A stretch of DNA of 64,000 nt. Source: Citricoccus sp. SGAir0253. GTDB taxonomy: Bacteria; Actinomycetota; Actinomycetes; Actinomycetales; Micrococcaceae. The notes below the pieces were generated by a model that had not been told where the DNA came from, searched no databases, and saw only the letters and a list, made by a program, of their open reading frames with translations. The translations under genes and the position numbers were made by a program. The stretch's first letter is position 1, and the number at the start of each line of letters is the position of its first letter. This document shows positions 28,452 to 38,439 of the stretch, in pieces. The stretch is from positions 186,001 through 250,000 of the forward strand of contig NZ_CP039424.1 in the NCBI RefSeq assembly GCF_005877055.1. The letters are read 5' to 3'.

Positions 28452-29138
28452 ATGCCTTCACCCGCGGAGCCTCCCGGCGCCACGCCCGACCTCGGCGACC
28501 TCATGCACGTCGCCTTCCGCCGCCTGCGTCACCGCTGGAGCGAGCAGCTGGCCCCCTTCGACCTGAGCCCGTACCAGTTCCGCGCCCTCCAGGCGATCGG
28601 CGGGGGTGCGCACCGCCATGCGGAGGTCCTGCGCGGGCGCTCCGGTTCGGCGCCGGCGGTCGGGGGTGACGGGCCCGCGCTGGATCCCGACGGCGGCGCC
28701 TCGGCAGCGGTGGCGCGTTCCGGACCTGGGGCGGAGCGGGGAACCGCGCCGGCCCCGGGGGAGGGAGCCGAACCGGCCCCGGGGGAGGGAGCCGAACCGG
28801 CCTCGGGCCAGGGAACCACGCCGGAAGCGGGGGCGTGTGCGGGGACGGTCTCCGAGGGGCTGCGACTGAAGGACCTCGCCGAGCGGCTGCGCATCGCCCC
28901 GCGCTCGGCCACGGAGGTCGTGGACCAGCTGCAGGCCAAGGGGCTCGTGGAGCGCCGTCCCGACCCGGCCGACCGCCGCGCCACCCGCATCGTGCTGACG
29001 GACCGGGGCGCGGAGGTGCGCTCGCAGGTGCGGGAGGAGCGACGGCGGCAGGCCGGTGACTACTTCTCCGTGCTCTCGGAACCGGACCGGGCCGAGCTCG
29101 CCCGGCTGCTCGGCGAACTGGTGCGCGGACGCCCGTAG
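28452..29138 (+). CDS. MarR-family regulator with low-complexity insertion
   Basis: A 228-residue regulator. LMHVAFRRLRHRWSEQLAPFDLSPYQFRALQAIGG is the usual MarR N-terminus, and GLRLKDLAERLRIAPRSATEVVDQLQAKGLVERRPDPADRRATRIVLTDRGAEV is the winged helix-turn-helix. Between them, where a normal member has about five residues, lie about 80 residues rich in Gly, Pro, Ala and Glu, encoded partly by a 24-bp tandem repeat. The insertion falls in the loop before the second DNA-binding-domain helix and may be tolerated as a surface loop. -10 spacing suggests a leaderless mRNA. Likely target: its own promoter and the divergent ABC exporter. Confidence 0.85.
   Translation: MPSPAEPPGATPDLGDLMHVAFRRLRHRWSEQLAPFDLSPYQFRALQAIGGGAHRHAEVLRGRSGSAPAVGGDGPALDPDGGASAAVARSGPGAERGTAPAPGEGAEPAPGEGAEPASGQGTTPEAGACAGTVSEGLRLKDLAERLRIAPRSATEVVDQLQAKGLVERRPDPADRRATRIVLTDRGAEVRSQVREERRRQAGDYFSVLSEPDRAELARLLGELVRGRP
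28749..28820 (+). repeat. 24-bp tandem repeat inside the MarR gene
   Basis: Two exact 24-bp copies (28749-28772, 28773-28796) and a degenerate third (28797-28820) encode the Pro-Gly-Glu-Gly-Ala-Glu-Pro-Ala unit of the insertion. The length is a multiple of three, so copy number can change without loss of frame. Confidence 0.8.
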
Positions 29139-29195
29139 GTGCGGCCGACCGCTGCGCTCGCCATTCCGTCGCGCTTCGCCCGTCGCAGCCCGTCC

Positions 29196-29257
29196 GTCAT
29201 GACCCGGGAGACTCGTCATGTGCGGTCCCGGAGGTGACGAGTCTCCTGGGCCATGAC
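29196..29257. repeat. Intergenic palindromic repeat D
   Basis: The 23-base arm at 29196-29218 is complementary to 29235-29257 at 21 positions, with a 16-base centre. It lies after the MarR gene and before thioredoxin, and could terminate the MarR transcript. Its sequence differs from repeats A-C, but size and layout are alike. Confidence 0.5.
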
Positions 29258-29327
29258 ATCCGGGTGCGGGGGCGGTGCGTCGTGGTCGGGAAGGTCGGAG
29301 CGCGAGGGCGGGGCGCCGCCGTCGGGA

Positions 29328-29346
29328 AATACCCCCGGGGGAATAT
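29328..29346. promoter_or_regulatory. CsoR/CstR-like operator
   Basis: AATACCCCCGGGGGAATAT is a palindrome-like element with ATACCCC and GGGG halves flanked by AT, the form recognised by CsoR-family repressors. It lies about 60 bases upstream of the thioredoxin start. Confidence 0.4.
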
Positions 29347-29403
29347 CTCGGGGGCCCGGGTCGCTGTACCCGCCAGAATCGCCCTCGATCCGGAAGGACT
29401 CCC

Positions 29404-29853
29404 ATGGCCACCGTAGACCTCACCGTCGACTCCTTCGGCACCACCGTCGCCGAGAACGACACCGTCCTCGTCGACTTCTGGGCCGCCTGGTGCGGGCCCT
29501 GCCGCCAGTTCGCCCCCGTGTTCGATGCCGCCTCGGAGAAGCACCCCGACGTCGTGTTCGCCAAGGTGGACACCGAGGCCGAGCAGCAGCTGGCCGCGAT
29601 GGCCGGCATCACCTCCATCCCCACCCTGATGGCCTTCCGCGGCGGCGTCCTGGTGTTCTCCCAGGCCGGTGCCCTGCCCGGATCCGCCCTGGACCAGCTG
29701 CTGGACCAGGTCAAGGGCCTGGACATCGCGGAGGTGCGCCGGCTCGCCGAGGAGCAGGCCGCCCAGCAGGGCGGCCACCAGCACGACGAGCCCTCCGCCG
29801 AGGAGGCCGTCGAGTCCGCCGCGGAGCAGCTGAACTCCCTGCACGGGCGCTGA
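29404..29853 (+). CDS. Thioredoxin with acidic C-terminal extension
   Basis: A 149-residue thioredoxin. FWAAWCGPCRQFAPVFD holds the redox-active CGPC, VDTEAEQQLAAMAGITSIPTLMAF the cis-Pro region and GALPGSALDQLLDQV the last helix. The domain is complete at about residue 108; some 40 further residues rich in Glu, Gln and His follow. The start at 29404 is preceded by GGAAGGA. Role: reduction of protein disulfides in the cytoplasm. A CsoR-like site upstream suggests control by metal or sulfur stress, by inference. Confidence 0.93.
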   Translation: MATVDLTVDSFGTTVAENDTVLVDFWAAWCGPCRQFAPVFDAASEKHPDVVFAKVDTEAEQQLAAMAGITSIPTLMAFRGGVLVFSQAGALPGSALDQLLDQVKGLDIAEVRRLAEEQAAQQGGHQHDEPSAEEAVESAAEQLNSLHGR

Positions 29854-29880
29854 TCCGCCCCCCCTCGTCTCCTCCCTGCA

Positions 29881-29949
29881 CCTGGCGGTCGATTCCGCCC
29901 CGTCCGGCCCCGGAAGCGGGTCACGACCGGGGCGGAATCGACCGCCAGG
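29881..29949. repeat. Intergenic palindromic repeat B
   Basis: The 22-base arm at 29881-29902 is perfectly complementary to 29928-29949, with a 25-base centre. The arm core GGCGGTCGATTCCGCCCCG matches repeats A and C. It is located after thioredoxin and before the Lrp gene and may terminate the former. Confidence 0.65.
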
Positions 29950-29983
29950 CGCATTCGGGGGGGGGCGGTGCGAGGATGGGGGC

Positions 29984-30481
29984 ATGCGCCCCGATGACCT
30001 CGACGCCCGGCTCATCCAGTTGCTGACGGACTCCCCGCAGCTGCCGGTGCTCGAGTGCGCCCGGCGGCTCGGGGTGGCCCGCGGCACGGTCACGAGCCGG
30101 CTGGCCCGGCTGCACGCCGAGGGGGTCATCTCCGCGATCGTGCCCCAGGTGGACCCGGCCGGCTTCGGCTACGACCTCGTGGCGTTCTGCTCCGTGGACA
30201 TCAACCAGCACGTGGGGCACGAGCCCGTCACCGAGGCCATCCTCGAGGCCATCCCCGAGGTCACCGACCTCTACACGGTCACGGGGGACCACGACCTCCA
30301 CCTGCGCGTGGTGGCCCGCAACGGCTCCGACCTGCAGGACGTGCTGGACCGGATCTCGCAGGTCCCCGGGGTCGCCCGGACCTCGTCCTCCCTCGCCCTG
30401 CGCACGCACGAGCAGGGGCGCACCCTGCCGCTGCTCCACGCGGTCGCGCGCGACGGCCGGCAGCCTGGCGGGCCTGCCTGA
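29984..30481 (+). CDS. Lrp/AsnC-family transcriptional regulator
   Basis: A 165-residue regulator with an N-terminal helix-turn-helix (VLECARRLGVARGTVTSRLARLHAEGVI) and the RAM-type ligand domain (YDLVAFCSVDINQHVG, IPEVTDLYTVTGDHDLHLRVVARNGSDLQDVLDRISQVPGVARTSSSLAL). Such proteins bind amino acids and control nearby genes. The next gene, a ThDP enzyme in the same orientation, is separated by two phased GATTGCACAG repeats that are likely binding sites. Confidence 0.9.
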   Translation: MRPDDLDARLIQLLTDSPQLPVLECARRLGVARGTVTSRLARLHAEGVISAIVPQVDPAGFGYDLVAFCSVDINQHVGHEPVTEAILEAIPEVTDLYTVTGDHDLHLRVVARNGSDLQDVLDRISQVPGVARTSSSLALRTHEQGRTLPLLHAVARDGRQPGGPA

Positions 30482-30527
30482 CCTCGACTGGCCAGAATGC
30501 TCGGTCACTGGACCTCGGCCCCGGACA

Positions 30528-30569
30528 GATTGCACAGACTGGACACTGATCGGCGCGACGATTGCACAG
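30528..30569. promoter_or_regulatory. Phased direct repeats, candidate Lrp sites
   Basis: GATTGCACAG occurs at 30528-30537 and 30560-30569, 32 bases apart (three helical turns), between the Lrp regulator gene and the ThDP enzyme gene. Confidence 0.5.
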
Positions 30570-30634
30570 TGCCCGGATCGTGGCCACACTCGCTCTCGAG
30601 AGCCCTGACGACCCGAGACCCGAGGAGCGCCGCC

Positions 30635-32458
30635 ATGACCGCCGTCGCCGACACCCCCGTCACCACCGCCGAGTCCGTCCCGGCCGCGCCCCGCGTGCCC
30701 ACCGTGCCCCAGGCCGTGGCGCAGGTGGTCCGCGAGCACGCCACGTGCCTGTTCGGCCTGATGGGCAACGGCAACGCGCACCTGGTCAGCGAGCTGACCT
30801 CCACCGGTTTCCCGTACGTCACCGTCCGGCACGAGGCGGGGGCCGTCGCCGCCGCGGACGCCGCCTTCCGCGCGTCGGGCCGGATCGCCACCGCCACCGT
30901 CACCTACGGCGCCGGCTTCACCAACACCCTCACCGCCCTGTCCGAGGCCGCCCTGGCGCGTGTCCCGCTCGTGCTCATCGTCGGCGACGCCCCCACCACG
31001 GGCCCGCGCTTCTTCGACGTCGACCAGGTCGGCATGGCCGCCGCGGCCGGCGTCGAGACCGTCCGCCTCGACGACCGCGATCCCGCCGCCCAGGTGCGCG
31101 ACGCCTACGCCCGCGCCGCCGCGGGGTCCCGCCCGATCGTCGTCGCCATCCCCTACGACCTGGTCGAGGCGCCCGTGCGGGCCGGCTCCGTTCCGGGGGC
31201 GGCCGAGGCACCGGTCCCGACGCCGGCCGCGGACCCCGCGGGCGGGCCCGCCACCCGGCCGGGGAGCCTGGCCGCCGCCCTGCCTGCCGCCGTGTCCGCT
31301 CCCACGGAGGCCGACCTCGAGGCCTTCCGGGCCGCGCTGCGCGGCGCCGAGCGGCCGCTGGTCGTCGCGGGCCGCGGCGTCGTGGACTCCCCGGGCGCCC
31401 CGGCGGCGCTGCGCCGGCTGGCCGACGCGCACGGGGCGTTCCTCGCCACTTCGGTGATGGCCCGGAACGTGGCCGGGCCCGCAGGCGACCTCGGCATCGC
31501 GGGCGGCTTCGCCCGGGTCGAGCGGGCGGCGATCATGCGGCAGGCGGACGTGGTGCTCGTCGTCGGCGCCGGCATGAACCCGTTCCAGATGCGCTACGGC
31601 ACGCTGTTCGCCCCGGAGGCCACCGTGCTCCAGGTGGACGCCCGCGCCGCCGCCCGCCACGGGCGCACCGACCACTTCCTCCTCGCCGATGCCGGCGCCG
31701 CCCTGGACGCCCTGGCCGCCGGCCTGGGTGCCACCCCGGCGCAGAACGGCCGTCCCGACGGCGGCTGGCGCGCCCGCCGGCCCATCCCCGCGGCCCCGGC
31801 GGTGGAGCCGGTGAAGGCCGACGGCTCCCCGCAGGACGGGCTGGCCGAGGACGGCCGGCTCGACCCGCGGACCATGGCGCTGGCACTCGAGGAGATCCTG
31901 CCCGCCGAGCGGACCTTCGTGCAGGACGGCGGGCACTTCATCGGCTGGATCCCGCTGACGTGCTCGGTGCCGGACCCGCGCTCGCACCTGTTCGTCGGGA
32001 CGGCCTTCCAGTCGATCGGGCTCGGCTTCCCCTCGGCGGTGGGCGCCGCGGTGGCCCGGCCCGAGCGCACCACGGTGCTCGTGACCGGCGACGGCGGCGG
32101 GCTGATGGCACTGGCCGACTTCGAGTCCTTCGTGCGCCAGGCCGCCTCCGGCGTGGTGGTCGTGTTCAACGACGCCGCCTACGGCGCCGAGATCCACCAG
32201 TACGCCGCCCGCGGGCTGGACGACCGGGCGATGCTCATCCCCGAGGTCGACTTCGCCGCGCTCGGCCGGGCGTTCGGGGCCGAGGGCATGCGGGCCCGCA
32301 GCCTGGCGGACCTGGACGCGCTGCGCGACTGGGTGGCCCGGGGCTCGCGCGGCGTGTTCGTCCTGGACCTGCCCATCTCCCAGCACGTGGTCGCGGAGTA
32401 CATGGCCGAGTCGATGGCCGGCGCCCGGCCGGCCCCGCGGCCGCTGCCGGTGGACTGA
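30635..32458 (+). CDS. Thiamine-diphosphate-dependent enzyme, acetolactate-synthase-like
   Basis: A 607-residue ThDP enzyme. The start at 30635 follows CGAGGAGCGC. The catalytic Glu is in VRHEAGAVAAADAAFRASG. A central domain (LRGAERPLVVAGRGVVDSPGAPAALRRLAD) is of the DHS type. The ThDP/Mg motif is VTGDGGGLMALADFESFVRQAASGVVVVFNDAAYGAEIHQ (GDG-x-N). It resembles large acetolactate synthase, sulfoacetaldehyde or benzoylformate-type enzymes, but the pair of a small subunit is absent and the N-terminal PTVPQAVAQVVREHATCLFGLMGNGN fits a catabolic decarboxylase or aldolase. Control by the preceding Lrp protein is likely. Confidence 0.8.
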   Translation: MTAVADTPVTTAESVPAAPRVPTVPQAVAQVVREHATCLFGLMGNGNAHLVSELTSTGFPYVTVRHEAGAVAAADAAFRASGRIATATVTYGAGFTNTLTALSEAALARVPLVLIVGDAPTTGPRFFDVDQVGMAAAAGVETVRLDDRDPAAQVRDAYARAAAGSRPIVVAIPYDLVEAPVRAGSVPGAAEAPVPTPAADPAGGPATRPGSLAAALPAAVSAPTEADLEAFRAALRGAERPLVVAGRGVVDSPGAPAALRRLADAHGAFLATSVMARNVAGPAGDLGIAGGFARVERAAIMRQADVVLVVGAGMNPFQMRYGTLFAPEATVLQVDARAAARHGRTDHFLLADAGAALDALAAGLGATPAQNGRPDGGWRARRPIPAAPAVEPVKADGSPQDGLAEDGRLDPRTMALALEEILPAERTFVQDGGHFIGWIPLTCSVPDPRSHLFVGTAFQSIGLGFPSAVGAAVARPERTTVLVTGDGGGLMALADFESFVRQAASGVVVVFNDAAYGAEIHQYAARGLDDRAMLIPEVDFAALGRAFGAEGMRARSLADLDALRDWVARGSRGVFVLDLPISQHVVAEYMAESMAGARPAPRPLPVD

Positions 32459-32483
32459 GGCCCCTGCTGGTGGACTGAGGCCC
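32444..32483 (+). repeat. Tandem 20-bp repeat spanning a stop codon
   Basis: Two copies (32444-32463 and 32464-32483, 19 of 20 bases identical) duplicate the last codons, the TGA and seven bases after it. It lies 30 bases before repeat C, as the stop-codon repeat at 17680 lies before repeat A. Confidence 0.7.
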
Positions 32484-32512
32484 CGGCACCGACTCCCTTC
32501 ACCCACCCCGCG

Positions 32513-32586
32513 CATCCAGCGGTCGAAAGCGCCCCGGAAAGGCCCTGTTCGGACCTGTTCTCGGTGCACTTTCGACCGCCAGATGG
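32513..32586. repeat. Intergenic palindromic repeat C
   Basis: Left arm CAGCGGTCGAAAGCGCCCCG and right arm around GTGCACTTTCGACCGCCAG form an imperfect stem of about 20 bp. It is homologous to repeat A over its full length, including the centre. Confidence 0.6.
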
Positions 32587-32599
32587 GGGTTCGGAGGCC

Positions 32600-32628
32600 T
32601 TGACGGGGTCCCGGGCCGCTCCGACACT
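32600..32628 (+). promoter_or_regulatory. Possible housekeeping promoter of the activator gene
   Basis: TTGACG (32600-32605) and GACACT (32623-32628) are 17 bases apart. Transcription would begin about 32636, downstream of the GTG at 32629, which supports the ATG at 32758 as the real start of the activator. Confidence 0.45.
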
Positions 32629-32757
32629 GTGACTCAATTGCTGGCGACGGTACCTGGGGATGGGTCCGCGGCCCCGGGGCGGGATGGCGACCGGGGCGTG
32701 CCCTGTCGGCTCGGCTACGCCCATGCCAGTGCGCGATCCCCGAGCATAGGGCGGGAC

Positions 32758-34428
<1,671 letters not shown>

Positions 34429-35061
34429 GGATCCCCCGTCGCGGCGGTGAGTTCGTCATAGAACCTCGCCGTCTCCCACTGGACGTCGGCCCGGCTCGCC
34501 GGGGCCCTCAGCGTCGCGATCCCCAGCGACCTCCGGAACAGCGCCCGGATGGGGTCCTCCACGGCGAGGCCGAAGGCGTCCGGCCGGGCCGGCGTCGGGA
34601 ACGGCATGGAGGAGGGCAGGGACCGGGGCAGGCGCAGGGCCGGCAGCACGGCCCGGTACTCGGTGAGGGCGGCCAGGCCGGGCGGGGGACCGGCCGCCGC
34701 GAGGGCGCGGCGGGTGGTGACGTGCGGGGGAAGCAGCCGGCCGCGGTCGATCCGGTGCGCCACGACCTGGAGCACGGTGCCGCCGGACCGCGGGCCGCCG
34801 GGCGGCGACAGGGGGCGGTAGGTCAGCAGCCAGGCCGAGCCCACGCGCCGCGGCGTCGGGACGCGCATCCGGAACAGGTACTCGCGCAACTGGTACAGCC
34901 CCTTGCGGATCTGGTCGTCCTTGTGGGGCTTGATCTCGGCGATGCCCGTCCTCGACACCCGGCCCAGGCGTCCGAGGGCCTCCCGGAAGCGGGTGCTCCA
35001 CTCGGCCTCCAGCGCGGTCTCGGGCGGGTCGTCCCACGGTGGCACGGTCATGGCTTCTCCT

Positions 35062-35835
35062 TCACGGTGTTCGGGTCCACGATGTTCGGGTCGACGGTGT
35101 TCGGGCGGGGCGGGTGAGCCGCAGGACGTTCTCCCGCAGCACCCGGGCACGGTCGGCGGGGTCGAGGCGCAGGGCGCGGACCGTGGCGAGCGCGGGCGCG
35201 GGATGCAGGAAGGGGCCATCGCTGCCGAACAGGACCTTGTGGGCGCCGGCGCGGCAGACGGCCTCCTGCAGCAGGTCGAAGTAGCGCACGCCCGAGGTGT
35301 CCGTGAAGACGTTGGCCCGGCGGACCAGCACGTCCACGAGCCGGGACTGGGCCCTCACGTCATCGGCGAACGAGGACAGGTGCGGGGCGATCCACGCCAC
35401 GTCCGGGTGGCGGTCGGCGAGGCGGACCACGAGCCGGACGTCCCCGGCCGGGTCGAAGAGCACCGGCATCCGGTGCCGGCGGGCGGCCTCGCCGACCTCG
35501 TCCGTGGCGGGGCCGTCCGACCAGTGCACCTTGAGGCCGCACGCGCCGCGCCGGTGTGCCGCGGCGACGACGTCCTCGACCCGGCCGCGGTCCGCGACCG
35601 CGTTGACGAAGGCGTACCAGAGCCACCGGTCCGGCTCCCTCCGGGCGACGCGGGCCACCAGCCGGTTGGCCTCCCCGTAGTCCCCGACCGGGGCCGCCAT
35701 CAGCACGGCGCGCCGGACCCCGGCGGCGGTGGCGCGCCGCCGCCAGCACCGCAGGTCCTCGAGGGCGTCCCCCGAGCCGAGCGGGACCGTGCCGAACCCC
35801 AGGTGCACGTGGGAGTCGATGACGCCCGGGACCAT
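35062..35835 (-). CDS. Amidohydrolase-family protein (TIM-barrel metal hydrolase)
   Basis: A 257-residue hydrolase of the amidohydrolase_2 type. VIDSHVHLGFG gives the H-x-H metal motif at the first strand, GACGLKVHWSDGPA follows, then MPVLFDPAG, WIAPHLSSFADD (a further His) and HKVLFGSDGPFLHPAPAL (the conserved Asp of the last strand). This is the ACMSD/uronate-isomerase-like group, which hydrolyses or decarboxylates small substrates. One His normally seen at strand 6 is replaced by Asp in LFDPAG. Its ATG overlaps the stop of the PLP gene (TGATG), so it is translationally coupled within the sigma-54 operon. Confidence 0.8.
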   Translation of the reverse strand: MVPGVIDSHVHLGFGTVPLGSGDALEDLRCWRRRATAAGVRRAVLMAAPVGDYGEANRLVARVARREPDRWLWYAFVNAVADRGRVEDVVAAAHRRGACGLKVHWSDGPATDEVGEAARRHRMPVLFDPAGDVRLVVRLADRHPDVAWIAPHLSSFADDVRAQSRLVDVLVRRANVFTDTSGVRYFDLLQEAVCRAGAHKVLFGSDGPFLHPAPALATVRALRLDPADRARVLRENVLRLTRPARTPSTRTSWTRTP

Positions 35836-36892
35836 CACGCCGCCCGCCGTCCCACCGCGGCGCGCCGCAGCGAGTGGACCAGGCCCTCGACCTCCGCGGC
35901 GCGGTGGTCGGCGCGGACGACGACGGCCAGCAGGTATCCCGGGCGGCAGCGCGGCACCTGGATGAGGGCCCGGAACCCGTCCCGCGCCAGGGCGGCGAGG
36001 ATCCCGTGGGCCTCGGCCGCCGTGTCGAGCCGGGAGGCCACGATCGGGAACGGCGGCCCCTGGGGCTCCAGGCCGGCGTCCCGGAACCCGTCCCGCAGGC
36101 GCAGCGTCAGCCGGTACAGCCGCCGTCGGCGCAGGTCCAGCTCGGGGGCGCGGGCCAGGGAGTCCAGCCCCGCCGTGAGGTCCGCCTGCGAGGGCGGGCT
36201 CGAGTGCGTTCGGTGGCCGCCGCGGCGGGCGACCTCGGCGATCGTGCCACGGTCCCCGGTGATCACCGTGACCGGCGTGCCGTGGGCCTTGGCCAGCGAG
36301 GCCAGCCACACGACGCCGTCGTGCCCCAGGCCGAGCCGGCGCACCGTCCCGGTGCCGTCCCCGAAGGGGCCGGTCCCGGGGCGCCGGGCGCCCAGGACCC
36401 CGAAGGCCAGGGAGTCGTCGACGAGGACCCGGCCGCCGGTGCCCGCGGCCAGGGCCACGAGCCGGCCCAGCGGCGCCGGCCGGCCGCAGCCCTGGCACCA
36501 GCCGTCGGTGACGAGCCAGGACCCGGCCGGCACGCGGGGCGGGGGCCGGTGGTGCGGGAACACGTGGACGGGGACGCCGCGGGCCCGCGCCACCAGGCAG
36601 GCCCAACGGGCGAGGGGATACGCGGCGTCGTCCACCCAGAGGGTGCCCCCGGGCCGGGGAACACGGCCAGGACGTCCATCAGCCCGTGCAGCGCCGACCG
36701 CTCCGCCAGTCCCGCCTCGGCCCCCTGCCGCCGGGCGACGGTGGTGGCGAGGCGGACGGCGGTGGCAGACTCCCCCAGCACGGCGGGCACGCCCGTGGTG
36801 AGGTGGGACCACGGGGAGAGCCCCTCGCTGGGGTGGTGTTCCCCGAGGAACAGCGCCGGGGTGAAGTCGGCCCCGCGGGCCGAGGCGCCCAT
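35835..36892 (-). pseudogene. PLP enzyme of the alpha-oxoamine synthase type, frameshifted
   Basis: Two overlapping reading frames together give a roughly 350-residue fold-type-I PLP enzyme. The first (from 36892) contains FTPALFLGEHHPSEGLSPWS and LTTGVPAVLGESATAV. The second contains VHVFPHHRP, GGRVLVDDSLAFGVLG and ASLAKAHGTPVTVITGD with the PLP lysine, then RTHSSPPSQADL. The layout is that of KAPA/KBL-type synthases and related aminotransferases. The frame changes at a C run (36646-36650 on the plus strand); adding one base restores one frame. Because four other genes in the window show the same kind of break, sequencing error is likelier than a true pseudogene. It starts 11 bases after the preceding gene's stop. 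Confidence 0.7.
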
Positions 36893-36903
36893 GGCCGGAC
36901 GGC

Positions 36904-38439
36904 CTAGACCAGTTGCCGGGCGAGCCGGCGCGAGATCAGCGTGGAGGGCATCGTGGTGTCCACGCGCTGGGCCAGGTCCACCCCGGTCACCGCCCGGTAG
37001 GCGTGGATGTACCGCTGGACCGAGTTGCGGAAGTGCATCGCCCAGTTCTCGGCGTCCGCGCCCCTCATCCCGGCGGCGTTCCAGTCCCCGTGGCGCACGG
37101 ACAGCACCAGCCGCTCCCCGTGGAAGGCGAGGTCGTAGAAGTGCGTGACACTGGCGTCCGACCAGCCGAAGAGCTGCTTCATGGTGTCCACGCGGTCCAT
37201 CCACGGCTCCTCGTAGGGGACCATGGTCGGCCCGCCGAGGAACTGGCGCATCTCCGGCTGGGCCAGGGTCCACTGCACGTCGATGGTCTCGATCCGCGCC
37301 GTCAGCGGGAGGTCGGCGAACTGGTTGTTGGCGCCCCGGGCCAGGACGAGGTGGAGTTCGCGCAGGCTGTTGAGCAGCGGGAACGCGTCCGCCTGGACGG
37401 TCAGGTCGTCCCGTTCCCGGTAGTACTGCTGGGCCGAGTTCAGCAGGCCGTGGAAGGCCGGCAGGAACTGGGTCCTGCGCTCCACCGCGAGGTCCGGGGG
37501 CGGCACGGCCCGGCCGACGAGGTGCAGGCCGTACTCGTAGCCGTACTCGTTGTCCCGGCGCCGGACCGAGAGGCGTTCGCGCTCCGCCTCGGACAGCCCC
37601 CACAGCAGGCCCCGCAGGGGCAGCAGCGGGCTGACGGCGAAGCGGGCCAGCGGACCGGGCTCCCGGCCGACTCGCCGGTTCTGGAACCGGGCGATGATGT
37701 GGTTCAGGGACTGGAAGAGCATGGCCTCCTCGATCCAGTAGACGTAGATCAGCTCGACGAAGGGGACGCCGTCCAGGGGGTACTCCGTGTTCTCCACGGG
37801 GTCCGGGTAGGGGGCCGTCCTCTCCTGGGCGGCCTGGCGGCTGACGTAGGACAGGCGGGCCTCCGCGCGGTTGGCCCCCAGTGACCGGTCCGTGACGAAC
37901 TCCGTGGCGATCCGGTGCAGGTGCCGGTACGTGGGCGTCCCGTAGGCGGGGTTGTCCGGCCCGCCGAGGGCGTTGCGCGGCCGGACGGGGCCGAGGGCGC
38001 CGCGGGGGCCCTGGACCTGGTCGTACCGGGCGTCCTCGAAGGCCTCCGCGAAGTTGCGGAAGCGCAGGTCGTCCGTGACGTCGTCGATGAACTCCCACAG
38101 CCGCCGCTGGGCGCTGTCGGCGCCGGCGCTCGGCACGAGGGCCACGTTCGTGATGTCCGGGTCGGCCAGGTGGACCTCGAAGGTCTCCAGCTCGGTCCAG
38201 TTGCCGCGGCCGGCCGTGCGGAACTGCACCGTGTGGTCACCGGGGGTCTCGAGGTCGACGTTCCTCTTGATGCCCCGGGCGGGGGTGAGGCGGGCGTTCT
38301 GCTCGTCGAGGACGGCGTCGCCGTTCGGGTCGAGGACCTGGAAGTCGAAGTTGCCGGCTCCCTCGTTGTCGAGGGCGAACTCGATCCTGATCGTCTGTCC
38401 GACGACGGCGGGGTGGCGGGCGTCGTGGTTATAGCGCAT
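36904..38439 (-). CDS. Large protein of unknown function with N-terminal Ig-like domain
   Basis: A 511-residue protein with no signal peptide. Residues 1-95 have alternating strands (GQTIRIEFALDNEGAGNFDFQVLDPNG, GDHTVQFRTAGRGNWTELETFEVHL) typical of an immunoglobulin-like beta sandwich. The rest is largely helical with many aromatic and Arg residues (VELIYVYWIEEAMLFQSLNHIIARFQNRR, AENWAMHFRNSVQRYIHAYRAVTGVDLAQ). I know no family for it. Its start overlaps the end of the metallopeptidase gene by 11 bases, so the two are coupled. A structural or binding role for the operon's small proteins is conceivable. Confidence 0.7.
   Translation of the reverse strand: MRYNHDARHPAVVGQTIRIEFALDNEGAGNFDFQVLDPNGDAVLDEQNARLTPARGIKRNVDLETPGDHTVQFRTAGRGNWTELETFEVHLADPDITNVALVPSAGADSAQRRLWEFIDDVTDDLRFRNFAEAFEDARYDQVQGPRGALGPVRPRNALGGPDNPAYGTPTYRHLHRIATEFVTDRSLGANRAEARLSYVSRQAAQERTAPYPDPVENTEYPLDGVPFVELIYVYWIEEAMLFQSLNHIIARFQNRRVGREPGPLARFAVSPLLPLRGLLWGLSEAERERLSVRRRDNEYGYEYGLHLVGRAVPPPDLAVERRTQFLPAFHGLLNSAQQYYRERDDLTVQADAFPLLNSLRELHLVLARGANNQFADLPLTARIETIDVQWTLAQPEMRQFLGGPTMVPYEEPWMDRVDTMKQLFGWSDASVTHFYDLAFHGERLVLSVRHGDWNAAGMRGADAENWAMHFRNSVQRYIHAYRAVTGVDLAQRVDTTMPSTLISRRLARQLV

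Noticed and set aside
32629-32757. N-terminal extension of the sigma-54 activator from a GTG at 32629
   Set aside because: A plausible promoter overlaps the GTG, and the 43 extra residues show no domain pattern; the ATG at 32758 starts right at the sensor-like domain.
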